Source of the DNA: Phragmites australis
Lineage: Eukaryota > Streptophyta > Magnoliopsida > Poales > Poaceae
Reading direction: 5' to 3'
DNA: 64,000 nucleotides
Assembly: GCF_958298935.1 (NCBI RefSeq)
Contig: NC_084932.1
Coordinates: 18,889,501 to 18,953,500 of the forward strand
The notes under the pieces are model-generated. The model did no database searches. It was not told the DNA's origin and saw only the letters and a program-made list of their open reading frames with translations. The translations under genes and the position numbers were made by a program. Position 1 is the first letter of the stretch. Each line of letters opens with the position of its first letter. Below are positions 43,380-53,960 of this stretch, in pieces.

Positions 43380-45556
43380 CCACTCGGACCTCAGACTCGC
43401 TCACCAAGGAGGCCACTGGCATTACATGCTTCTTTAAATATTGCATATGTCACACCATGTGTGTTTTGACATCATCATAGTTTTGGCCACCTCTATCAAC
43501 CATTAATAACATTCTAAGGTAATATCATTCACCAACAGATGGATGTACATAATATAGCCATCCTATTTTTGTTCCTATTTGTCTAGGTTTCCATGCTCTT
43601 GATGTTTCATCCCAATGCCACTTCGAGGGGAATTCACAATATGTTAGTTCTCTTGCTTGAGGATATATTTGATTGGTTATGAACCATTCGGTTAGCATGG
43701 TTCTGCGCAGGAATTCTACAGAGACAATATTAGCTAAATTAGCATCAACATTGTATGTTATATTGTTTTCATTTGGTAAGTGTACGGGTAGCCTTTCTAC
43801 AGGTGGGAAGTATCTATGTATGTCAAATCCGAAAACACGCCAGCATGCATCTTGTTCATAGATATAGCGACAATCTAGGTATTCTTTGACCTCATTTGTA
43901 GTTTGTGTTTCATTGTCATATGGCGCATCCTATCCATTTATTATTCTTTTGATATAAACTTTAACCACGATTTGGACTCTTTATCAGATACTTGAATAGG
44001 TATTTGATGAAAATTCCTTTGTTGCACCATTCTACATTGATATGTGCCTGAAATTTCTTAAATAAACACATGTTGTAGGGAACTGTTCATCTGTTGTTTA
44101 GCTTTGTGTTTCCTTTTCGGATGTACATGTTATTATCAGGCCTTTTGTATACTGCAAAGCCGTTTTCATCAATGGTGGTCTCAACATGGAAAGGTTTAAG
44201 ATATCCTTTTGAACATTTGCCATTTTTCCATGCAGGGGTTGTCCTGATGATTTTCACCGCATGGGCCGTGTGTCATATGTTCAGCAACTAATATATAGCC
44301 CAGGGGATCAACTTTTGGATCAGGAATTTCCGCACTTATATATGTATCAATAAATGTAGATGTTGGTTGTGAGGTGTCCGTGGGAAACCCATATAATAAT
44401 GTGCACATGAGGGAGGCCATGTTTTTGGAATTCGACAGTATGCAAGACTAATAACGGGTGATGGAATCACGAGTGGTAGGAGGGGGTGGGTGAGGAGAAG
44501 AGGGGAAGAAAACTAGTATAATCATATTTGTAATGAAGGTAGTCTTACTTTGGAAAATAAGGATATAGTAAATATTGATGCATACCTGCATCAATTGGAC
44601 CAAAAACCACACCCTTTTGTGTCCTCGAGAAGTTTTTGAAGCTTCATATTATATGCTCTTACAATGATATCAGCTCTATCTGTGGATCTTTGGCTAGGCT
44701 CAGAAACTAATGCTTCAGAGATTTCTAGCCATTTGGAATCGCATGTGTGTGTTGTAAAGAAATTTGGTGGTCTATATACTCTACATATCGCTATTCCATC
44801 ATGGTAATTTTGGATCATGTAGCGTCTCCCGCCAGTGTGGGAAGCTAGCAATACAGTTTTTCCAATGTGGTTACCATCTATGCACCCACGACCTACAACA
44901 TCAGCTAAGCCTTGTAAGTTTTCCACTCTAAGCTTAGCTTGGTTTTTAAGTATGAACCAGAGCCTTATTTCGTCTATGCAAGAACGAGCATCAACTTTAC
45001 CTTGGCTGGACAATGTGCTATAACATAAATATGGGTTTGGCTGGTTCTTTCTATAGTGGAACATATAGCAAAAATAGTCTTGCATCATCATTGTAGAGCA
45101 CACTCTTTCATGGAATGGATCGATAATGCTACAAGGTATACCAGTCTGTTAACCACATTCACCGTATGGAAAATGATAGGGTACTGAAGCGACATGGAAG
45201 CAGGATGCAAGGCAAATATTTGATGAAGCTGTCCATCATGGGTATGTATCAGTATGTCTCGTTTGAATGTGTCCATTGTGAAATCACCAACAACAAGCAT
45301 GGCAAGTTCATTAATTGTAGACAAGTTATATTTTACTAGATCACCTTCTTTCGCCCCTATTATTCTAATAATGAATTCTACATCATCATGATGTGCTATT
45401 CTATCTCTTGCAAGCCTAATTTTTTTTTTTTTTTTGCGAATGGATTATGCACATTGAGCATTTTTATTAGCTCTTCAACTATTAATGGATCTAGAGGGCT
45501 AGTAGGCCTTTCATCTGGGTTCAAAGCATGTAATATATTTTTGACTGGCGGTATCA

Positions 45557-45592
<36 letters not shown>

Positions 45593-46060
45593 TGTATGTA
45601 TGTATGTATGTATGTATGTATGTATGTATATAGCTGTATGAATTTAGGAGGGTTGCCATCATGTGGAAGCAAAGATCAAATATGGTGACAGACTTGACCA
45701 TTAATTTTGAAAACATGTAGGCCTCGACCATCGTTCATAGAGCGATCTATGTTTGCTTCCATTGATGTAGAAGTAAATAAGCAATTGTATTGGCGTATAT
45801 TTTTCAAAAACTTTTTACAACTAATCTTGCCTCCTCTTCAGCAAGAATTGTAAATGATTGAATCGTTTCTTATGGATGAATCAGATTTAACTCTTTCCCC
45901 AATCCAAAATAGGGCATGGCAATATCTACATTCATATTCAGGTGGCCGAAATAGGAACAACGAGGATAAGAGACTGTATAACAGAATGTTTAAATTAGAA
46001 TATGTGAAGCAAATGTAGCGTGGTAAATGAAGGTGGTGACAATCCAAGAGGAAGCAACAT
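43380..46060 (-). pseudogene. Helitron Rep/helicase protein, N-terminal and Rep region (copy 2)
   Basis: Read on the minus strand from 46060 downwards: YECRYCHALFWIGERV (Cys-rich start); SMEANIDRSMNDGRGLHVFK; NPPKFIQLY; a TATG microsatellite; ILHALNPDERPTSPLDPLIV and EELIKMLNVHNP; INELAMLVVGDFTMDTFKRD; SLQYPIIFP; MMQDYFCYMFHYRKNQPNPY; KVDARSCIDEIRLWFILKNQ; GRRYMIQNYHDGIAICRVYR; ALVSEPSQRSTDRADIIVRA; YISAEIPDPKVDPLGYILVA; HMTHGPCGE; then, in broken frames, MYIRKGNTKL, YLDCRYI, CWRVFGFDIHRYFP, TYNVDANLAKIVSVEFLRR, IGWLYYVHPSVGE and FKEACNASGLLGERV at about 43400. This is the Helitron_like_N domain through to the start of the helicase linker. Several stops and frameshifts occur. The helicase itself is missing: at about 43380 the text becomes retrotransposon D. 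Confidence 0.93.
45563..45630. repeat. (TATG)n microsatellite inside the Helitron copy 2 gene
   Basis: About 17 uninterrupted TATG units lie inside the protein-coding remnant, between the parts reading PPKFIQLY and (Y)DTA/NILHAL on the minus strand. Translation gives an artificial Tyr-Ile-His-Thr repeat. Confidence 0.97.
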
Positions 46061-46109
46061 CAAGGCTTAATCAGTCAGTAAGAAGGATGCAACTAAGAAA
46101 ATCTAGCTT

Positions 46110-46292
<183 letters not shown>

Positions 46293-46299
46293 AGCATGG

Positions 46300-47225
46300 A
46301 ACAGGGCATTCTCTGATGACATTGTAGAGGCCACTTGCGTAACATGGCAACTACACATACCTTTTAGAGCGTCGAATGTAATCTTGGTTGAAGTGACCAC
46401 ATTCTAGCGATATTCTATTACCATTTAGTATTGCTACAACAGCAAAGCAACAATAACAGTTTACACAGTGAAGATATATATTACTGCAGGTAACTTGGGA
46501 AATTTAATGATCCTAGAAGACGGTACTAAGCACCTGTTAGTGCCAATCCTTGCTGATTTAATAATCTTCGCAGCTTGCGTCAACACTCAGCTAGGTTCAT
46601 AACTAAATTTGAGTGATACGCAGCATCACTTGCGGCATCACCTGGGACCAGCAACAAATAGTTACACTGGGCTTTGTAGCAATTCATGGTGTAAACTTAT
46701 AATGTATGGGAAACAAACATACTTCGACCTCTGCGACGTCCACGCTTAGATCACGTCTGGTGTGTAGATGAAGATGTTATAGGAAGGAATAGCAGGAAAA
46801 AGAATAGCAACGAAGATTTCAATTTTGTAAGGATATTTTAAACATGGGAAAGAAGGGTAGCACCAAAGGGAAAAAGCGATGAACACACACGGTGAAGGAT
46901 CACTATCCTGGTACGCCTGAATTGCATGCGGCTGCATTGACTATTGGAACAATAGGAATGCACATGAAATAGTAGCAGACAACTAAACAACAGCTGAAAT
47001 GGGTCATCATGTTATAATTCGGACAAGCACGCATGGGCAGGAGAGGGGGCAGGGGTGTTAATTGATGTTTTTATCTTGTTTTCCACACCAGTGAATAATA
47101 TAATCCACATTCACTAATAATCATGCTGCAACACTTAACAAAGAACACACACAACAACAGGAAGGAAATCTGCACAGTTCACTCTACAAGAAATTAAACA
47201 AGCAAATCTAGGGATGTAATTTCTT
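46300..47225. other. No gene recognised; Helitron copy 2 upstream region
   Basis: No domain is recognisable on either strand. Short frames (46746-46937 minus) are unsupported. Confidence 0.4.
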
Positions 47226-47656
47226 TTAAAAAAAACAACGGCATTGTACCTCTAGGCTATCACTGCATTGGAAGCCACTCTTTCTAAAAGTGGCAGCCAT
47301 ACCAGCTAGATGCACAGCTCTAGTAGCCAGACTAAGTGCAGATTGAGCAATTCTTCTATGCAGAACTAACCCCTGAAAATTATAATCAACTACAACGAAA
47401 CCATATATGGCTTGTAGGTAAGCGACGGCCTTGAGAGCAGCATGTTCATAAGCAATTGTGCATCCTTCTTCAGCACATGACCAGAAAAAACTTGCCGCGA
47501 GGCACCTTGCGAACTCACAAAGGGTAACTCTATTTCTACCCCACAAAAAATACTCCCATCACCATCATCCTCACAAAGCAACGAAGCATATGGCAGGCGG
47601 CACCGAGCCACAACAGCTTCCAGGAGGGAAACATACGATGCTCCAATGACAAACAT
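47226..47656 (-). pseudogene. Exon-like fragment, probably captured by Helitron copy 2
   Basis: On the minus strand two overlapping frames together give a protein-like text: first SYVSLLEAVVARCRLPYASL, LCEDDGDGSIFCGVEIELP (47640-47530), then, in a second frame, ASFFWSCAEEGC, AYEHAALKAVAYLQAIYGFV, VVDYNFQGLVLHRRIAQSAL and SLATRAVHL (47500-47300). A small frameshift near 47520 links them. The second half ends near 47226. The composition and continuous hydrophobic/amphipathic pattern differ from the flanking DNA. I do not recognise the family with confidence. Its position between the Helitron gene and the probable 5' end is the usual place for captured host exons. Confidence 0.5.
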
Positions 47657-48054
47657 ATGGTTCGTTCAGTCTACTCTGTCCTACTTAGTTCTTTTTCTTT
47701 TCGAAAAAGGTGAAAGGAAAAGGAAAATGAAAGAAGGGAAATTCTAGGAAGGTCGTAAAGGAGTAAAATGGAGAGAAGAAAAGGGAGGGGGGGACCCAAA
47801 GTGTGTCAGTAGTCACGGCATGTACTAAAGAATGGTATGCCAATGAAAATTAAATACACATACACACATATACATGTACATATATATATACACCATACAT
47901 ATATATGTATATACATGTATATATATACATTCATATATTTCTTTACGTATTATAAGCAAGATCGGGTATCAGAATCAGCAGCATGCGAACACACATACAA
48001 ACAATATGCATCAATGTATTTCATAGGGAGATCATTAGAAAAGGGCTCATGGAT

Positions 48055-48140
48055 CTTACTGTGATGGCACACTGGGACCCTACGGAGCACTTCACGTTGA
48101 TCAAGCGATGTCACAAGGCAGGACAGAACTTCACCTGGAG
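48055..48140 (-). pseudogene. Short exon-like fragment, duplicated
   Basis: On the minus strand TTGCTCCAG, an acceptor-like site, is followed by about 75 open bases reading EVLSCLVTSLDQREVLRRVP and then a donor-like GTAAGA. The duplicate at about 48400-48465 keeps the acceptor, EVLSWLVTSLDQLEVLH and TAAGATC. Being bounded by acceptor and donor and conserved as an open frame in both copies suggests a captured exon. Family unknown. Confidence 0.35.
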
Positions 48141-48191
48141 CAAAAGAAAAGGAGAGGAAAATAAGTTAAAGCATACACATACAAACATATG

Positions 48192-48194
<3 letters not shown>

Positions 48195-48267
<73 letters not shown>
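48195..48267. repeat. (CA)n microsatellite
   Basis: An uninterrupted CA run of about 73 bp. Confidence 0.98.
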
Positions 48268-48268
<1 letters not shown>

Positions 48269-48479
48269 TTACATATTTCTTCACGTATGGTAAGCAAGAT
48301 CGGGTATCAAAATCAGCAGCATGTGAACACACATACAAACAATAAGCATCAATATATTTCAAAGGGAGATCGTTAGAAAAGGGCTCATAGATCTTACTAC
48401 TATGATACAGTGGAGCACTTCAAGTTGATCAAGCGATGTCACAAGCCAGGATAGAACTTAACCTGGAGCAAAAAGGGGA

Positions 48480-49180
48480 AAAGGGTGAAAAATTAAAAGC
48501 AATAGTCTCTCATTGCTATGATGAACAAACAATGGCGGCCATCCCTTCTGGTTGTCCTTCACTGCAAGAAAAATGCAAGGAAACCAACAAATCGTAGATT
48601 AGAACCGAATCAGAAAACACAAGGAAACCAACAAATCATAGATTAAGTCCAAATTTGATCTATTTTCCCCCCTTTCCTTCCTCTGCGTAGACAATCAGGT
48701 AAAAAATAACCCGAAAGGAAACCAACAAATCATGGAGTAGGCCCAGTTTCTGCCTTTTTTCCCCTCCTTCATCTGCAAGGACGATAAGGAAGAATGGCTG
48801 AGCGGGTGCAGGAGGGCCAAAGCAAGAACCACATCCCATCGGTGTACCAGCTAGATTAGAAAGCAGGATGGCATAGGTGAGGAACGAAGAAAAGCAAGGG
48901 AAAAAAATCCATAGACCTAACCAAAGTAACAACAAAACCAAAGATCCTGCCTACAAAACGCAAATAGACAGCGATAGCAATCCACATGGACGCAGCAGCT
49001 CCGGGGGGAAACCAACAAAGAAATACAATAGTAGGAACTCAGCGAAACAATCAACGCGACATACCAAAGAAAGGATATTCGCGTGTAGAGAACCGAGGGT
49101 GAGGAAGGGGGAAGAACAAGCAGGCGATGTCGATATAGCCGAAGAGGGAAGCAAAAATCCAAAAAGGGGGGGAGGGGAAA
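48480..49180. other. No gene recognised; repeated CAAGGAAACCAACAAATC phrases
   Basis: The phrase GGAAACCAACAAATC recurs near 48588, 48621 and 48716, a local short repeat. Overlapping open frames on both strands (48660-48941, 48877-49203, 48917-49265) are not supported as genes; the DNA is purine-rich on the plus strand. Confidence 0.4.
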
Positions 49181-50368
49181 TCAAAAGCAGCAAAAAGCGA
49201 TAATCACTCCATGCGGTGTCAACCGAGGTGGGGAAAAAAAGAACCGAAGATATAAACAACAGCACGTGGAAAGCAACGAGGCAACCATAGTATAGGTGGG
49301 ATAAAACTCCTTTTCGTCATGCGTAGAAAGCGTCAGATCAAAGAAATGCGGCAAACCCTAGGGGCTTGAGGAGCTCAGAGGCACACCGTGGAATTCGCAG
49401 GAAGGCGAAAGCGACGGGACAAGAGAGAGGACGCGAGAGTCTTTCCTGCATTATCTTCTTCTTCCATTTTTTCTTTTTACCGTGCAACTGATCCGCCTGC
49501 ACAGAAGCGCACGGCAAACATGGACCTAAGATCGTGCATTGGTCCAACATGTGGACCGCACAACGGGGACATGCCAAAAAACGTGAACCTTCCCAACCAA
49601 TCCAATGACGCCGCCCAAACTAGAAGCGGGGAGGGGGGGGGGGGAGGGGGCGCATGTCAGAAACATCGGGGAATTTGCCCGCCAGCTCAGTCACACGATG
49701 GACATCGAATGACGAAAGCATTTTTCATTGACGTGGATGGGTTGGTTGGCCGCCGATGCTCCTCACTTTCATATGTAGTAATCAAAAGCAGCAAAAAAAT
49801 GATAATCACTCCATGTGGTGTCAACCGGGGTGGGGAAGAAAGAACCGTAGATATAATTAATAGCACGTGGAAAGCAACGAGGCAACCATATTATAGGTGG
49901 AATAAAACTCCTTTTCATCACATGGGGAAAGTGCCAGATCATAGAAATGCGGCAACCCTAGGGGCTTGAGGAGCTCGATGGCGCACCATGGACTTCGCCG
50001 GAAGGGGAAAGCGAAGGGACAAGAGAGAAGACGCGAGAATCTTTCCTGCCTTATCTTCTTCCTCCGTTTCTTTATTTTCTTTTTACTGTGCGACTGATCC
50101 ACCTCCATAGGAGCGCACAACAAACATGGAGCTAAGATTGCGCATTGGTCCAACACGTGGACCGCACAACGGGGACGCGCCAAAAAACACAAACCTTCCC
50201 CACCAATCCAACGACGCCGCCCAAACTGGAAGAGAGGGGGGGGGGCACGTTAGGAACATTGGGGAATCCGCGCACCAGCTTAGCCACACGATGGACATCG
50301 AACGACGAAAGCATTTTTCGTCGACATGGACGGGCTGGCTGGCCACCGCCGCTTTCATATGTAGTAAT
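49181..50368. repeat. Tandem duplication, 601-bp unit, at the probable 5' end of Helitron copy 2
   Basis: Copy one spans 49181-49781 and copy two 49782-50368; both run from TCAAAAGCAGCAAAAA(A/G) through AATCACTCCATG(C/T)GGTGTC, CAACGAGGCAACCATA, AACTCCTTTTCRTCA, GGGGCTTGAGGAGCTC, CTTTCCTGC, TTGGTCCAACA and CGCACAACGGGGAC to TTTCATATGTAGTAAT, about 90% identical by eye. Each contains a G-run, longest at 49629-49648. On the minus strand each copy has a leader-like character, so the Helitron 5' region or a promoter was doubled. Open frames in it are shadows. Confidence 0.95.
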
Positions 50369-50385
50369 AGTAATAGATAGATAGA

Positions 50386-52850
50386 ATATGGATGAACTAC
50401 TATGCTCCAGAGTGAACAACTCACTTCATCAGGTACAAACATACCAAGAAAAGGCTGATCAATGTCTCATGGACCAGAATCTAATAGATGATGTTACACA
50501 TATGAAAAGGTTGTACTACGTTTGTCTGACATAGAAGAAAATAATTAGTTCAAAGTGGATTTCACAAAAAGAGTGTCATGACTCCATCGTCAAGCCGTAC
50601 CAGCAAATCTTGCTACTGCTAAATCTTTTTATACATAAAAAATTATCGACATGCACTGCATATTTTAAAAGTTGGCTAAAATATCTCGAATCAAATGTGA
50701 ATAAAAATATAAAAAAGGACTAGCACTCGCAGATGGCCATCTGCAAAATCAGCCAATGTTCTCGGACATCCAAAAGCAAGGTGCTCATCTAAATGTTCAA
50801 GGTATCTCAAGCAAGGCGCAAACCTTATAAGCCTTTTGGAAATGCCGGTCATGCCTGCGCGTCCCAATGACCCAAATTGTTGTTGATTCAAGCCTTTCGG
50901 ACTCATCAAGTCATGTCTTTAAAGTTTTACGGAGCAAAGCTATAAGATCTATTTCATCTTTATTTGATACCTTGTATTGCCCAGTACTGTTTGTTATTAT
51001 CTGTGGGAAATTGATGCATATATCTTGTTACCATCGAATAGTAGTGGTAGCTGATATTTCTCAGGTACACGGAGAAGTGGTAGCTGATAGCACCCAGGCT
51101 CTCCTAGCTGTCCAGTGTCCACAGGGAGCCATCTGAACGTCTCCCTCTGTGGAGTGGAACCAAGAGAAAAAAAACATTAAGGTCATCTTGATTAAAATGT
51201 TACGGAAATCGATAATTTTCTCATCAGGCGTGGGCTTAAATTGGGTCTAGAAGTTGTCGCTTGGCCTTTATGTAGGACTCAATTCGGGGAAGAAAAACTA
51301 CAAATAAAAAGGCAAAATAAGTTTGATGCAAGTATTAAGAAAATAGTGTTTTCATATATAAATTGAGAATAACTTTATTTGTAAGTCCTATTAAGACAAT
51401 TTCATTATGTAACTAACACAAGGCAACAACGTTAAGCAAATTTATTTTTTCGTCCACAGATTACTGACCTGTCGTTCACTCCAGCAGGCATGACATATTC
51501 AAACAACTTTATGTACTTCTCTTCTTCTTCTTTTTCATTTTTCAACGAAGTCCCTCCTTAAAGAGCCACGAAGCATACTAAGATTATACTTTCTGTTAAC
51601 GGGCATTATTCAGTTTCTAACCTGAGAAGAGAAGTTAGTGTATATACATTTTTTGAAACGGTGAAATAATGCCAAATTGACATCTTAAGCACTGACAGAG
51701 TAATCAAAATTGGATTCCACCTCATCAAACATCGCATTATACAAGACTCACGGAAAGGACGCAATTGGATTCATAGAGGAAGCGTTTTAAATGTGGAATG
51801 CTCGTGGATTCGCTAACCTTGTGAGGACTGAAAGGAAGGCCCTGCTCATCAACCATTATACCTTGAGAGGCTTTTGTTACCTTCTCATTATTATGCAGGG
51901 GCTCATCCATGCCTTTAGAGTTTTAATAGTAACAAAGAAAAATGGATGCGGCTAAGCTTGCACGTGCATCCAAATGCACGTCTACCCACACACACCCCTC
52001 ATTAAAAAATAAAGCCTGATTAGGAGGCTTCCTAATTAGGCCACCTACCCAGAGTAGCAACCCGCGCGTAGGAGCGCGATCACAGCCGCGCGTGAAGCGC
52101 GCCAATCAACACAGGCCCCAGGCCCACCGCAACTCCCAACACTTTGTAATCTACCTAATTATTTACTTTCTACTACACATTTAGCAGAAATGTTTATTAG
52201 TTCACAAAAATATGTTTCTCCAAACCACTTAAGTAGCCTAACTCGATCACCAAATTTGCCTGACAGTGAATGCAAGCAGTAGCAGAAAAGTTCCAAGTCT
52301 TAAAGTTGATTGTTGGTCCATTTTACTTCCTCTAAGGCAGTAGCCAGTAGGGGATAGATGAATAGATAAAAGAAACAACCTATACTCTACATTTAATAAA
52401 CTGAACAATTACTGGAGTAGGCTAATCTCTGTTGGTTTATACTTGTTAGTTATTATTTTGCTTCCCCAAATATTTAATTAGCTTGATTGAATAAGTATAT
52501 TTGCCTAACAGATACCACATGTATGCATTCATAGATAGCACAACAATATCTTTGAGTGAAAGAAGCACATCATATCTGATTTGGACATTAGAATTACTTT
52601 ACATCGGCTGTTGCTTTGCATGAAACACAAAGTGCTCCCTGTAAAAACAAAAAAGAATACAGAATTCAATATTTCTGTAGCATGTCATTCCCACACAAAT
52701 GCACAAATGTTATAGTATGGCATGACTAACATAATTTTTTGTTTTTTTTAAAAAGCAAACATGCGAGTGTGATAATGTTGTAAATATGTCATTCAATTCT
52801 GGTTTTTTTGTTTCATGTCCATGCAGGAACCAAAAAAAGAAGCGATACAA
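50386..52850. other. No gene recognised
   Basis: The stretch is AT-rich with no recognisable protein domain. The open frame at 50867-51136 (plus) is unsupported. 52030-52120 contains a local GC-rich patch with near-palindromic GCGCG words (AACCCGCGCGTAGGAGCGCG, GCCGCGCGTGAAGCGCGCC). It may hold the 5' part of the element carrying the FAR1-type fragment downstream. Confidence 0.4.
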
Positions 52851-53420
52851 GATGGATCAGAATGAACTACCCCCTTGATGTTAACTTTGATTTCATTTTT
52901 GGAGCTAACGAAGATACGGCTACAAACAATCCGACCATTTGCACTCAGGTGGATCCTGTTGAGTAGCGATATGCTCCTAGCATTTGAGAGGTTAGTATGT
53001 CACTTAAAGAGACACACTTAGAAGAAATTCGGCAAGTTGTTCATAACATGGAATTGGCTGGTGGTCAAACTGGTACAAAAGGTCTTTTATTAGAAGTTAT
53101 TGAGGCAGAAGTGTGGTCTAGACCTCAAGGGCCACACAATGGCATGATATTCAATACTCTATTAGAAGCAAAAGAGTACTACAATTCATATGCTAACAGG
53201 ATGCTTCTATTCCTAGTACTTCAAGAAAAGTAAAGAATTCTCGAAAATCAGTTGTCAAAGGGCGTAAAAAGTCAAAAAGGCTATCTAATGAAATGAATGC
53301 ACAACCAAAAAGGAGGAACCAGTGCAGCATTTGTCACTCTAATAATCACACAGTTGCCAAGTGTTTGAATAAAATAGAAAAAAGAGTTCCAAATGTAGAA
53401 ATGCAACTATTCACATAGCA
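52850..53420 (+). pseudogene. FAR1/FRS-type protein fragment with internal deletion
   Basis: FAR1/FRS proteins derive from Mutator-like transposases and have a FAR1 DNA-binding region, a transposase core and a C-terminal zinc finger. Here the plus strand gives LKETHLEEIRQVV, a linker and PHNGMIFNTLLEAKEYYNSY, the start of a FAR1 domain. Almost immediately, one frame over, SIPSTSRKVKNSRKSVVKGR, KKSKRLSNEMNAQPKRRNQ and CSICHSNNHTVAKC follow, the basic C-terminal tail with its CxxC...HxxxxC knuckle. Roughly the whole middle (rest of FAR1, transposase, SWIM) is missing at about 53205. Upstream, stops near 52965 and 52985 precede the ORF. It may be a deletion derivative of a Jittery-like MULE or a retro-truncated FRS gene. 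Confidence 0.65.
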
Positions 53421-53726
53421 GATATGCATAGATATAAACATCATAATGTTAATTTAATTTATTTATGTAATGAACAATGAGGTGGTTTATTGAACCAAGT
53501 GCTTGATGCAATTTACTTCAGATTTGAATATCAGGTTGCTTCTCTATTTTTGAAAATATACTTCCTTCTATGTTTTTAAAATATGCTTCTCTTACATATG
53601 GCAGAACATCCAAGATCTCATTATCATTAATCACCAAGAAAAATGCAACAACATATACTAGATAATATAAATTTTGCTTATTGTTCATTACATATATGCT
53701 TATGCAACTCATAAAAATGCTTGCAC

Positions 53727-53960
53727 GCCGATAAGCAAGATATGCTTATGAAATTCATATAAAAGGCTTGTCATGTATAAATGAATTGCTTCTGAAACTG
53801 CATAATTAATAAGCAAGATATATTTATGAAATTTATATAAAAGGTTTGTCATGTATAGATGAAATGCTTCTAAAACTGCATAATGGATAAGCAAGATATG
53901 CTTATGAAATTCATATAAGAAAATAGTTATGTATAAATGAATTGCTTCCGAACAATCATA
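53727..53960. repeat. 78-bp tandem repeat, three copies
   Basis: ATAAGCAAGATATGCTTATG starts at 53731, 53809 and 53887 (spacing 78 and 78). Each unit goes on with AAATTCATATAAAAGGCTTG, TCATGTATAAATGAA and TTGCTTCTGAAACTGCATAA. Because 78 is a multiple of three, the minus strand shows an open frame with a 26-residue repeat (53709-53963); I regard this as a by-product of the repeat and not a gene. Sequences before (53530-53700) and after share ATATGCTT words. Confidence 0.93.

Larger units (their letters stand above)
47937..48478. repeat. Tandem duplication (about 338 bp offset) flanking a CA microsatellite
   Basis: 47937-48155 and 48275-48478 share ATTTCTT(T/C)ACGTAT, AAGCAAGATCGGGTATCA, ACACACATACAAACAATA, GAAAAGGGCTCAT and TTGATCAAGCGATGTCACAA, about 90% identical by eye. 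A CA run of about 73 bp (48195-48267) lies between them, and a TA/CA run precedes the first copy. Confidence 0.9.

Noticed and set aside
47983..48362. Frames with His-Thr or Val-Cys repeats
   Set aside because: Same reason: they cross the CA microsatellite at 48195-48267.
49857..50442. Several overlapping 80-119-codon frames on both strands
   Set aside because: They occur in both copies of the 601-bp duplication in different phases with stops at non-corresponding places, so no frame is conserved.
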